64,000 nucleotides of DNA from an uncultured Bacteroides sp. (GTDB lineage Bacteria; Bacteroidota; Bacteroidia; Bacteroidales; Bacteroidaceae), in the NCBI RefSeq assembly GCF_963678845.1, contig NZ_OY787468.1, positions 992,001 to 1,056,000 on the forward strand. The letters run 5' to 3'. Below are positions 9,077-17,042 of this stretch, piece after piece. Numbering within the stretch: position 1 is the stretch's first letter; each line of letters starts with the position of its first letter. The translations under genes were made by a program, and so were the position numbers. Under the pieces are notes generated by a model. That model had not been told where the DNA came from, did not search any database, and saw only the letters and a program-made list of their open reading frames with translations.

Positions 9077-9180
9077 CAATCATTCTGAAGAATATGCTGA
9101 AAGTTGGTGCGGAAATCAGGATTTGGGTTGTTTGTTTGGTAGAAAGTAAAGGTGAAATGTAATTTATTCGGATAAATAGG

Positions 9181-9188
9181 TATCTTTG
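9181..9188 (+). promoter_or_regulatory. -7 promoter box of the DUF2059 gene
   Basis: TATCTTTG matches TAnnTTTG about 70 bp before the ATG at 9258. Confidence 0.4.
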
Positions 9189-9257
9189 TTGAGTTATAAA
9201 ATCAAGTTAAATAACACTCCCTTTTAAAACACTTATTCTAAAATTAAAATTACTACT

Positions 9258-9719
9258 ATGAAACATTCGTCAATGCAGACAATTTTGTTTGCTGTTTTTA
9301 CATTTATCTCAGTTACTTCAATGGCACAATCTGGAGAATCTTATTCACAGGTCATGAGAAAATATCTGATAGCTACCAATACTCTGAAAAATATGCAGGC
9401 TATGGTTCCTCAGATACTTAAGCCTTTTCAAGAAAGTTCACCGAATGTTCCTAAAGAATTCTGGGATTCAGCTAAAGAGGAAATACTAAAAGACGTGGTA
9501 AACCAGATGACGGACATGCTAACCCCGATCTATCAGAAGTATTTGACACAAAAGGAATTGGAAGATGTATTGGCTTTCTATGAATCCCCTGCCGGAAAAA
9601 AGATTAGTGATGTAACTCCTAATATTACAACAGAAGCAATACAAGTAGGACAGAATTGGGGTGTCTCTATTGTTTCTAAAATTCAAGCAAAGATGAAAGA
9701 AAAGGGATACACTAAATAA
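9258..9719 (+). CDS. exported DUF2059-type protein
   Basis: Protein of 153 aa with a Sec signal peptide (MKHSSMQTILFAVFTFISV, cleavage likely after SMAQS). The mature part is helical and includes the DUF2059 signature region LTQKELEDVLAFYESPAGKK near residues 96-115. It is probably periplasmic and its function is unknown. It is monocistronic, with its own -7 box upstream and a strong hairpin downstream at 9836-9875. Confidence 0.8.
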   Translation: MKHSSMQTILFAVFTFISVTSMAQSGESYSQVMRKYLIATNTLKNMQAMVPQILKPFQESSPNVPKEFWDSAKEEILKDVVNQMTDMLTPIYQKYLTQKELEDVLAFYESPAGKKISDVTPNITTEAIQVGQNWGVSIVSKIQAKMKEKGYTK

Positions 9720-9835
9720 CGAGCAAGGATTCTTTCTATAATCTGTAATCTTCTAGGATTACTATTATCTTTCTGCTCCACCAAAAAAAAACTTTCAATG
9801 TGGGGTGCAATATGTATAAGTATTACTTTTACTGC

Positions 9836-9875
9836 AAAGCAATCTGGAAGCATTTTACAGCTTCCAGATTGCTTT
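9836..9875. terminator. bidirectional terminator-like hairpin
   Basis: A perfect 16-bp stem (AAAGCAATCTGGAAGC, 9836-9851, with its complement at 9860-9875) and an 8-nt loop lie between the convergent DUF2059 and DUF4468 genes. Flanking T-runs are weak, so this may act as an RNA 3'-end stabiliser rather than a strict intrinsic terminator. Confidence 0.65.
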
Positions 9876-9976
9876 CGTTTCAGACTTCATTATAAAAAAT
9901 ACTCTTCAGTAAACGAGACTAATAAAATTTGTCCATCAACTGCAAATTATCAATCTTGATTTTTGCCTAAGGTATA

Positions 9977-11167
9977 TTACTTTACCCAAACATTGATTAT
10001 CTCACCAATAAACATTTTGTGCATTTGCTTTCCGATCCAGCTTTCTTTTAAGCTTTTATCTGCAATAGATTCTGACTGCAGAGATTGTGCTACCATTTTA
10101 CGGCACTCTATGATAAGCCATGCCTGAGAGAAAGCTTTGCTTCCTGTAGGAGTAGTGATTGGAATTAGTCCGGAACCTTTTACTTTATCAGTGTCTTTAC
10201 CGGACTTGCTTCCACAATACTTCAGTGCATCCCGGTAAGCTTCCGTATAGAATGACAGTGTATAAGTATCGCTATTCTCCATAAGTTGATAAGTGTAGCG
10301 AGTAGGGTTTATAAAGCAGAAGGTAACAGGTTTTTCATATAAAAAGCCTAGTCCGCCCCAACTAGCAGTCATCATATTGAATTTATCCTTATTGCCTGCC
10401 GTTATTAGCATCCAGTCCTCAGAAAGCATTTTGATTATATTCCCTGGAATTTTATTTGGTGCAATCTGTTTGTATCCAGACATCATATTCGAAGAAGGTG
10501 TTGTTTCGGTATTTCCAGCAATGGAAGGAATTGAACTTACATCAGGTTTGCCAGCAACAGTGGGAGTTGTCTCTGCTGCTTTAGCTGCAATAGTTGTTGC
10601 TCCTATAACCGTTTGGAAATGGGCAAATATTGCATCGATAAAATCAACTGTCTTTATACGGAACTTGGCATAACCTCGTACCATTTTGGTCTTGTCTTTA
10701 TTCAAAGCCTCTTTGTCAGCTATCTGTTGTTCGGCTGGTATCTTTTTGTCATTCTCATAGTCATAATATATTTTTTCAATGTCCATAGTGCATTTTCCCG
10801 GCAGGCATGTAGTTGTTATCTGATATTTAATCAGTGCTCGGTCCAGTGAAAGAGAACTGGATTTTAATACCAGATATTCTTCGCCAACCCCGGCTATTAT
10901 TCCCTTTTCTTTATCAGAGTAAATCACTCTACTAGTATTGTTATTCTTTTTTAGTCGTTTTTCCATCCAAGTCATCATCTTGTCGAAAACCTGATCTTTA
11001 GAAAGATTGGACAGGTTGAATTCTTTAGAGAAAACAACTCTCCCGTTTTTCTCGGGAACGGCACCAGTTAGATAATTTTTACTATTCTCACTTTCGTTCT
11101 CTTGAGCCTGTATCATTGCGGGTAAACAGAAAATAAACAAGACTAAAAGAAATGCTAACTTTTTCAT
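9977..11167 (-). CDS. exported DUF4468 protein with C-terminal flavin-reductase-like domain
   Basis: Protein of 396 aa with a clear Sec signal peptide (MKKLAFLLVLFIFCLPAMIQA). Residues about 40-185 resemble the DUF4468 (TBP-like) domain of Bacteroidetes (FSKEFNLSNLSKDQVFDKM, GEEYLVLKSS). After an Ala/Thr/Ser/Pro linker (about 186-230), residues about 245-396 look like an FMN-binding split-barrel flavin reductase domain (MTASWGGLGFLYEKPVTFCF, then TYTLSFYTE). The combination is unusual because flavin reductases of this type are normally cytoplasmic. The substrate is unknown. The domain calls are by eye. Confidence 0.7.
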   Translation of the reverse strand: MKKLAFLLVLFIFCLPAMIQAQENESENSKNYLTGAVPEKNGRVVFSKEFNLSNLSKDQVFDKMMTWMEKRLKKNNNTSRVIYSDKEKGIIAGVGEEYLVLKSSSLSLDRALIKYQITTTCLPGKCTMDIEKIYYDYENDKKIPAEQQIADKEALNKDKTKMVRGYAKFRIKTVDFIDAIFAHFQTVIGATTIAAKAAETTPTVAGKPDVSSIPSIAGNTETTPSSNMMSGYKQIAPNKIPGNIIKMLSEDWMLITAGNKDKFNMMTASWGGLGFLYEKPVTFCFINPTRYTYQLMENSDTYTLSFYTEAYRDALKYCGSKSGKDTDKVKGSGLIPITTPTGSKAFSQAWLIIECRKMVAQSLQSESIADKSLKESWIGKQMHKMFIGEIINVWVK

Positions 11168-11222
11168 AATGGTTTTATATTAAAGGAACTAGATATTACT
11201 ACTAACAATGTTTTGTATCTTG

Positions 11223-11230
11223 CAAACTTA
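11223..11230 (-). promoter_or_regulatory. -7 promoter box of the DUF4468 gene
   Basis: CAAACTTA reads TAAGTTTG on the coding strand, a TAnnTTTG match 55 bp before the ATG. Confidence 0.4.
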
Positions 11231-11381
11231 TATATTTTTTAGCTTTTAATGATCCAATTATGATAGAAAAATTATTTATAAACTACTTATATTGAAAACA
11301 AGGCAAGTGTTGGTTTCTGTTTTTAACAATTCAGAGCTCAAAAAAGTGTTTCTTGTTCAATTATTCTCGGGGGATATGGCG

Positions 11382-11389
11382 TATTTTTG
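11382..11389 (+). promoter_or_regulatory. -7 promoter box of the lipoprotein phosphoesterase gene
   Basis: TATTTTTG, 38 bp before the ATG at 11428. A TTG at 11353-11355 is too far upstream to be a good -33 element. Confidence 0.4.
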
Positions 11390-11427
11390 TAGCAGATAGT
11401 TTTATTGTTGAATAGATAGACCATAAA

Positions 11428-12255
11428 ATGAGAACTCAACGCTTGTTCTTTTTTCTCCTTGTTTTTGAAATTCTTCTCACTTCCTGCTCCACCACAAAGA
11501 ATCTTTCGAGACGGGGGGCACAGCATGTGAATAAGTACGACTTTTATCACAAAGATATTCCGCAGGCATTCGATGGTTTTCGCATTGTTTTTATTTCCGA
11601 CCTTCATTATAAGAGTGCTCTTCAGCAAGCTGGACTGATAAAACTGGTACGTCAACTGCAAACAATCAATCCCGATCTACTACTGATGGGTGGAGATTAT
11701 CAGGAAGGTTGTCAGTATGTGACTGAACTTTTTGACAGACTGGCCGAAGTTCAGCCCCGATATGGCATTGCTGGAGTAATGGGAAATAATGATTATGAAC
11801 GCTGCCATGATGATGTTGTTACTGAAATGAAGAAGCACGGAATGCGTGTGCTTGAACATACGTGCGATACAATAACTAAAAACGGACAGCGAATTATCAT
11901 TGCAGGTGTACGTAACCCTTTTGATTTGAAACTGAATGGCGTTTCACCAACGTTGGCTCTCAGTCCAAAAGATTTTGTTATTCTGTTGACCCATACTCCG
12001 GATTATGTGGAAGATGTAGACGTATCAAATACCGATCTTGCTTTGGCAGGCCATACACATGGCGGACAGGTTACGCTTCTCGGGTTCTATGCGCCTGTTG
12101 TTCCTTCTCATTATGGAAAGCGATTCTTAAAAGGAGAAAAGAAATCATCAGCTGGTGTTCCTATAATTATAACCAATGGAATTGGCACATCCTCTAAAAG
12201 ACTCAGGATGTTTGCGCCAAGTGAGATTGTGGTGATTGAGTTGCATTGCAAATGA
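11428..12255 (+). CDS. calcineurin-like metallophosphoesterase, predicted lipoprotein
   Basis: Protein of 275 aa. The N-terminus MRTQRLFFFLLVFEILLTSC ends in a lipobox (LTSC, Cys20), so it is probably anchored in an envelope membrane. All metallophosphoesterase motifs are present: ISDLHYKS (D-x-H), MGGDYQEG (GD), MGNNDYER (GN-D), LLTHTPDY (H) and AGHTHGGQVTL (GH-x-H). This set matches the YkuE/YaeI group, whose members cleave phosphodiester or pyrophosphate bonds, for example in lipid metabolism. The exact substrate is not deducible. It is the last clearly core-like gene before the repeat-rich accessory region. Confidence 0.85.
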   Translation: MRTQRLFFFLLVFEILLTSCSTTKNLSRRGAQHVNKYDFYHKDIPQAFDGFRIVFISDLHYKSALQQAGLIKLVRQLQTINPDLLLMGGDYQEGCQYVTELFDRLAEVQPRYGIAGVMGNNDYERCHDDVVTEMKKHGMRVLEHTCDTITKNGQRIIIAGVRNPFDLKLNGVSPTLALSPKDFVILLTHTPDYVEDVDVSNTDLALAGHTHGGQVTLLGFYAPVVPSHYGKRFLKGEKKSSAGVPIIITNGIGTSSKRLRMFAPSEIVVIELHCK

Positions 12256-12520
12256 CGTGTAATGCAATTGTTAATCCATACAAAAAACACACAATATCAT
12301 CTGCCTATCTTCCACTAAATTCACTAAAAGTGCTTGCTGTAAAGCCTTTCAGCTAGTAGCAGATGAAAAATCATCTTACACTAAATTAAAATCATCTGCT
12401 ACTAAAATATATGCTGAGAAACGTACAGCTACCTTATGCGTTGGAGACTATTAAAATATCACTCCGGAGTAAAGCAAAACTCTGATTTACTTTTTATAAA
12501 GTAACTAAACAAGTTTGTGT

Positions 12521-12608
12521 ATCCTTGTACAAAAGAATGCATTCTTCTGTACAAAACAATTAATTTTTTTGTACAGAAGAAAGTTTTCTTTTATACAAGA
12601 TCGCACAA
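12521..12608. repeat. four-unit 22-bp phased array (TTGTACAA core)
   Basis: GTAC cores start at 12527, 12549 and 12571, and a variant ATAC at 12593, all exactly 22 bp apart. The core in each unit reads TTGTACAA, CTGTACAA, TTGTACAG and TTATACAA. Flanks alternate AAGAA and TTCTT. The array lies inside the larger inverted element. Confidence 0.82.
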
Positions 12609-12700
12609 ATATCATTCCTGAAAAATACAACATCACGAGAGGGATTTAAAAAACCTCGCCAAGTGTATACAAGATTTATTTCTCTATAAATAAAATTCAG

Positions 12701-12727
12701 ACTCCAATAAATAAAAATTATTGGAGT
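12701..12727. repeat. short inverted repeat inside the non-coding element
   Basis: ACTCCAATAA (12701-12710) and its exact complement (12718-12727) are separated by a 7-nt AT loop. There is no T-run, so it does not look like an intrinsic terminator. A degenerate CTCTATAAATAAA copy lies 20 bp upstream, suggesting the remains of another array. Confidence 0.55.
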
Positions 12728-13170
12728 ATAGTCTAACAAGAAATGCAGAATAATATTTGAAAAAACGTAACCAGACGGATATTCTCAAACAAAATGTTTT
12801 TTTTTACAAATAATCTGCTTCTTTTCTATTAATTTAATGCTGGTAATCTAATTATAAATTGCTTGCTTAGTTGAAGGTAAAAATAATCATCATTTATCTT
12901 CCGCTCAAAAAAATCTAGCCTATTGGTTTCAGCATGCTATTTTAGTGGCAGATAACTTAAACTTAGTGGCAGATAAGAAGTCATCTGCCACTACTTGAAA
13001 TACCTTGTAGTAAGCACTTTTATGGATTTAGTAGCAGATGAGCAGATGATATTACATTTTTTCATTTCTGAGATAAAATAAAAAATCGGTTAATTAGATG
13101 GTTTTTCCATAAAAATAGATAGTATGAAATAAAAATACATAGATCATTCTTTAGTATAACTTTATAGTTA

Positions 13171-13178
13171 TATATTTG
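13171..13178 (+). promoter_or_regulatory. -7 promoter box of the accessory (effector-like) operon
   Basis: TATATTTG, 29 bp before the ATG at 13207. No TTTG is present at the -33 position. Confidence 0.5.
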
Positions 13179-13206
13179 TGCGTTTATTGTTAATAATATT
13201 TTTTGT

Positions 13207-14535
13207 ATGAAGCACAAATATTTCTCATTGTTTTATAAACTGATGACAAATATCTTCTTTGTTTTTTGCTATACAGCTCATGCGCAGGTACCTCAGATCG
13301 AAGTTCCTCGATCTGCAACGTTAACACCTAATGTTATTATAGGGTTTCCTGGAAAACCTTCTGTTGGCGGGAATACTTATTTTAATCTACATTCTAAACA
13401 AGTCCAAAATAATGAAGATGTTATAAAGGAAGTTGAAGCTAATGAGAAAAGTCGAATGGCTTTGGGGAAAACGCAAATAAATGACTATTCAATAAAGCAT
13501 ATTTCTCTTCCAGACTTTCAGAATTTATCGGGAACAGATTGCTTTCGTACTGCGAGGAAAGAATTGACAGAAATGCTTCAAGGTAAACGGAAGATGAGTA
13601 TTAAACGTGCTATCTTTCTTACAGAAAATGCTTATTTTGGTAATAAAATGAACTATCAGAAATATAATGCAGAAATTCAGAATCTAAAGAATATTTGTTT
13701 GCTTAAGATGAAAGATGAAGGTTTAAATCCGAACGATGACATGGCAAAGAAAATGATGATTTTTCGCGTCATGACAGATGTTATCAATGTAAAAGAACCG
13801 GGAACAGAGAAAACCATTATTCATTACCCAATGAAATATGATTTTGAAGACTATGCAGGGAACAAAGAATTATCTCAGTTATTTGTTTCAAAACTACTAA
13901 CAAAGAACTCCGGGCAATGTCATTCTATGCCTCTTTTGTTTCTTATATTGTCAGAAGAACTAAACACGGATGCTCATCTTGCTTTTTCTCCTCAACATAG
14001 TTTCATTAAGTTTCAGGATAAAGAGGGTAGATGGTATAATGCAGAACTAACTCGTGGAGCATTAATCAGTGATGATTCCTATATGAGCAGTGGCTTTATT
14101 AAAGCTGAAGCTCTGAAAAACAAACTATATCTTGATCCGTTGAGTAAAGAGCAAGCAATTGCACATTTATTGGCAGAATTGGGGCGGAACTATATTCGTC
14201 GATATGGGTATGATGGCTTTGTAAAAGAGTGTTTGAATACATCATTAAAATATTATTCGAATGATATCTATGCGTATACTATTAATGCCGACTATAATAC
14301 TGCCCGTGCTATGTACGTGATTGAACGTTGTGGAATGCCTTCAAAAAAGGATTTACCTCGCTATCCTCAAGCTTATGAACTTTACAAAAAAATGCATCAG
14401 TCTTACGCTATTTTGGATAGTCTTGGCTATGAAGATATGCCGGCAGATGTTTACCAGAATTGGCTGCAACAGGTCGAAAAAGAAAAAGTAAAGCCAGAGA
14501 ATCAACTATTTCCGATAAAACAAATTAAGAAATAA
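13207..14535 (+). CDS. secreted SirB1/transglutaminase-like protein with C-terminal helical repeats
   Basis: Protein of 442 aa with a signal peptide (cleavage likely after CYTAHA). No family was recognised with certainty. The core has an NSGQCHSMPLLFLILSEEL block (Cys238-His239), then FSPQHSFIKF (His264) and GRWYNAELTRG. The order Cys, His, then polar residue near a Trp is that of transglutaminase-like cysteine proteins of the SirB1 type. The C-terminal third is helical, with a TPR-like look. It is first in a tandem group, and the RHS-core gene starts 14 bp after its stop. The same architecture recurs in the broken gene at 16003-17025. Export fits a role in surface or periplasmic protein processing, which is inference. 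Confidence 0.6.
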   Translation: MKHKYFSLFYKLMTNIFFVFCYTAHAQVPQIEVPRSATLTPNVIIGFPGKPSVGGNTYFNLHSKQVQNNEDVIKEVEANEKSRMALGKTQINDYSIKHISLPDFQNLSGTDCFRTARKELTEMLQGKRKMSIKRAIFLTENAYFGNKMNYQKYNAEIQNLKNICLLKMKDEGLNPNDDMAKKMMIFRVMTDVINVKEPGTEKTIIHYPMKYDFEDYAGNKELSQLFVSKLLTKNSGQCHSMPLLFLILSEELNTDAHLAFSPQHSFIKFQDKEGRWYNAELTRGALISDDSYMSSGFIKAEALKNKLYLDPLSKEQAIAHLLAELGRNYIRRYGYDGFVKECLNTSLKYYSNDIYAYTINADYNTARAMYVIERCGMPSKKDLPRYPQAYELYKKMHQSYAILDSLGYEDMPADVYQNWLQQVEKEKVKPENQLFPIKQIKK

Positions 14536-14549
14536 TTAAAAAGGCAACT

Positions 14550-15434
14550 ATGAAAAGAATTATTTTTTCGCTTGTGATTTTAATATCTTTTTTAACAGGC
14601 AATGCTCAAAATCCATTTGCTCGTTACGGATATAAAGTCAAAGTCTCTACCATGAGCAATGGTAAGTATGATGAATTCCATGATAAAGATCGTGTTGTGG
14701 AAATTGGCTCTGTACGCTTTGATACCCGTATGAATAAAATTCTAGGAACTGTAGAGAAAGATTCTACTATTGCTCAGGTTAGTCCACATGTTGTGAGTCG
14801 ATTTGTTTCTATTGATCCACATGCTGAAAAATATTATTCGATAAGTCCGTATGTTTATTGTAATGATAATCCTATAAAATTTGTTGATCCTAATGGAAAG
14901 GATATTGCCATTTTGATAGCAAAAGAAGGGGCTGGTGGACGTGGACATATGGGGGCCGTAATACAAAGTGGAAATGGCAGGTATTATTATATTACGGCTG
15001 GCCCTAAGGATGAGACTGCTGAAAGAGTTGCTGCTACGTCATCCGGATTATCTAATGGAGTCCCAGGAGGCATGCATATATATCCTATCGGTGAGTTTAA
15101 AAATATGAGTGAAGCAATATCTTGCGTAGGAAAAATTGATACTTCAAATAAACCATATACAGAAAGTTTGATTCTTAAAACGTCATCAAAAATGGATGCA
15201 GATGTTCATAAAAGTGCAATGAACGAACAAGAATCACTAATTGCTGGTGACGAAAAATACAATGCTATTACTAATAATTGTGCAGACATAGTAGAAACAG
15301 TTATTAAAAATGGTACCGGCGTTGATTTACCGTCAGGACTAAGCCCTAAACCTAATGCTAAATTTGATAATATAAAAGAAAAAAAAGAAGATGTGCAATT
15401 TGAGATAAATAAGAAAAGAGCTAATGAAATGTAA
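14550..15434 (+). CDS. secreted RHS-core protein with candidate papain/NlpC-like C-terminal domain
   Basis: Protein of 294 aa. It has a signal peptide (MKRIIFSLVILISFLTGNAQ), then a short module ending in the RHS repeat-associated core signature RFVSIDPHAEKYYSISPY and NDNPIKFVDPNGKD (residues 84-118). RHS repeats themselves are absent. After this junction a different domain begins: GRGHMGAVIQSGNGRYYYI (His133) and, about 110 residues later, NAITNNCADIVETVI (Cys244). His before Cys in such settings suggests a permuted NlpC/P60 or papain-like enzyme, as in many polymorphic-toxin tips. This is inferred from pattern only. The last bases overlap the next gene by 11 nt, as in toxin-immunity pairs. 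Confidence 0.6.
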   Translation: MKRIIFSLVILISFLTGNAQNPFARYGYKVKVSTMSNGKYDEFHDKDRVVEIGSVRFDTRMNKILGTVEKDSTIAQVSPHVVSRFVSIDPHAEKYYSISPYVYCNDNPIKFVDPNGKDIAILIAKEGAGGRGHMGAVIQSGNGRYYYITAGPKDETAERVAATSSGLSNGVPGGMHIYPIGEFKNMSEAISCVGKIDTSNKPYTESLILKTSSKMDADVHKSAMNEQESLIAGDEKYNAITNNCADIVETVIKNGTGVDLPSGLSPKPNAKFDNIKEKKEDVQFEINKKRANEM

Positions 15435-15882
15435 AGCTAAATGTTTGATTATTTCCTTAATCATATCTATTCTTTCAGTTATCTCTATAATAGGATATCT
15501 GAAAGTTAGAAATTTTGCAGTTGCAGTAGCAAATGAAGATGCTGCTAGATGCCGTGCTGTAGAAAAAGATTGTTTGTTTGATAGTTCATTTAGTGGTAAA
15601 ATAACAGCTAAAAGGAATCATTCAGATATCTATTATCTTGATATTAAGCTGGATTTACATTCAGCTTTTCCTAAAGCTTTTTCTTCATATTATCAATCTG
15701 GGTCTGTACAAAAAGGAGTGGAAGGATTGAGTGAAGTGGTAGTTTCTAAATATGTATATTACTATTGCAGGATAGGAGATATCGTAGAAAAGGATTCTTG
15801 CTCTGATTCTATCAAGGTAGATAAACGCAAATTCTTACTTTTTAGCAAAAATAAATCAGAATGGGTGCCGCATTCTAATTAA
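15424..15882 (+). CDS. small membrane-anchored protein, candidate immunity partner
   Basis: Protein of 152 aa with no recognised family. It starts MKCKAKCLIISLI, and residues about 8-26 form one hydrophobic segment (uncleaved anchor or signal). The rest is a polar domain with scattered Cys (43, 50, 116, 126) and a basic C-terminus. Its ATG lies inside the end of the RHS-core gene (11-nt overlap), so the two are probably translationally coupled. Position, small size and envelope location fit an immunity protein that guards the periplasm against the product of the preceding gene. No sequence motif proves this. Confidence 0.5.
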   Translation: MKCKAKCLIISLIISILSVISIIGYLKVRNFAVAVANEDAARCRAVEKDCLFDSSFSGKITAKRNHSDIYYLDIKLDLHSAFPKAFSSYYQSGSVQKGVEGLSEVVVSKYVYYYCRIGDIVEKDSCSDSIKVDKRKFLLFSKNKSEWVPHSN

Positions 15883-16002
15883 ACTTGATCAAGAAAGACT
15901 TCTAAAGCTTTGAGAAAAATCAAGAAATATGAAGTAACCTCTACGTGGTGCCACTCTTTATAAAACTACAGACCCTAGAACCTATTAAAAACACGAAATA
16001 AG

Positions 16003-17025
16003 ATGAAATACATAATCTATATTTTATTCTTTATTCCTATTTTGGCTTCTGCTAATGCAAATCAATTAGAACCATTCGAAAATGGTTTTCAGATACTAGA
16101 CTCCATGCTAAATGGGAAAAAGGGATTGGACTTTAAGCAAGCCGTTTTCTGTACAGAAAATGCGTACATGGCTAATTCCTTGAATTATGAAACTTTTTGT
16201 AAAGAGATTCATAATTATATGCTTATTTCTTCATTGGTAGCAAAAACGTCTCCGATAGCTTATAATCATAAAGACTATGAATTAGTAAATCACCATGCAG
16301 CAATATTTAAGTTTATGACCGATACTATACCAATACAGGTTAATGATACGATAACTATTTGCTCTCTGCCATTTCGTTACAACTTTGATGATTATGCCGG
16401 AGGATAAGATTGGAGCAACATGTTTGTCTCTACATTAATGGTTAATCATAAAGGGAATTGCCATTCAATGCCTATGCTTTACAAACTTATAGCGGAAGAA
16501 ATGGGTGAAGAAGCATGGCTAGCTGTAGCTCCCAGTCATTTCTATATAAAATTGCATAATGAAGCAAACGGTTGGTATAACACAGAGCTTACATCCGGTC
16601 AGTTTCCTACGGATGCATGGATAATGGCTTCCGGATACGTGCATACAGATGCTGTAAAAAATGGTATTTACATGGACTCTCTTTCTGAAAAGGAATCAGT
16701 AGCGGTATGCATGATTGACTTAGCACAAGGATATCAACATAAGTATCCGAAAAATTATGATCCTGAATTTGTTTTAAAATGCTGTGATAAAGCACTGAAA
16801 TCTTTTCCGGAGTATATTAATGCTTTGTTACTGAAAGCAGAAACTATGTTATCTATTTATCAAAAAGCATCCAATAAAAGACAAGAGGACTTCAAACGAA
16901 TTGAGAAAATATACGCATACATTCATGAAATGGGCTATCGAAAAATGCCAGAAAAAATGTATATGCAATGGCTTATGTCTTTAAAAGGTGCAAAAGGAAA
17001 TAATTGCAATGATAAAAGAGGATAA
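16003..17025 (+). pseudogene. second SirB1/transglutaminase-like gene, broken by an in-frame TAA
   Basis: Two open segments in the same frame (16003-16407 and 16408-17025) are separated only by a TAA at 16405-16407. Together they would encode about 340 aa, collinear with the protein at 13207-14535: signal peptide, CTENAYMANSLNYE, FRYNFDDYAGG, the stop, then MFVSTLMVNHKGNCHSMPM, VAPSHFYIKL, GWYNTELTSG and a helical tail. In the intact paralogue a Lys stands at the stop position (DYAGNKELSQ), so one A-to-T change (AAA to TAA) explains the break. The downstream part keeps the Cys-His core but would need restart at the ATG at 16420 and would lack export. Confidence 0.8.
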
Positions 17026-17042
17026 TTGGCGAAATATAGTAC

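Larger units (their letters stand above)
12291..13055. repeat. non-coding element with 127-bp inverted arms
   Basis: The stretch 12291-12417 aligns almost without gaps to the reverse complement of 12929-13055, at roughly three quarters identity by eye. Both arms contain several copies of a 13-14-mer TTAGTRGCAGATGA (for example 12354-12366, 12942-12955, 12963-12976, 13028-13041) or its complement TCATCTGCYACTAA (12392-12404, 12981-12993), some 21 bp apart. The interior holds the TTGTACAA array and a hairpin. No open frame of useful length is present in 12256-13206, so this 951-bp gap is non-coding. Confidence 0.75.

Noticed and set aside
12291..13055. CRISPR array
   Set aside because: The repeats are short, occur in both orientations and lack regular unique spacers of 28-40 bp, and no cas genes are present.
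16003..16407. Two independent small genes at 16003-16407 and 16420-17025
   Set aside because: Both parts are in the same frame and together match the intact paralogue at 13207, so one gene with a nonsense codon is the simpler reading.
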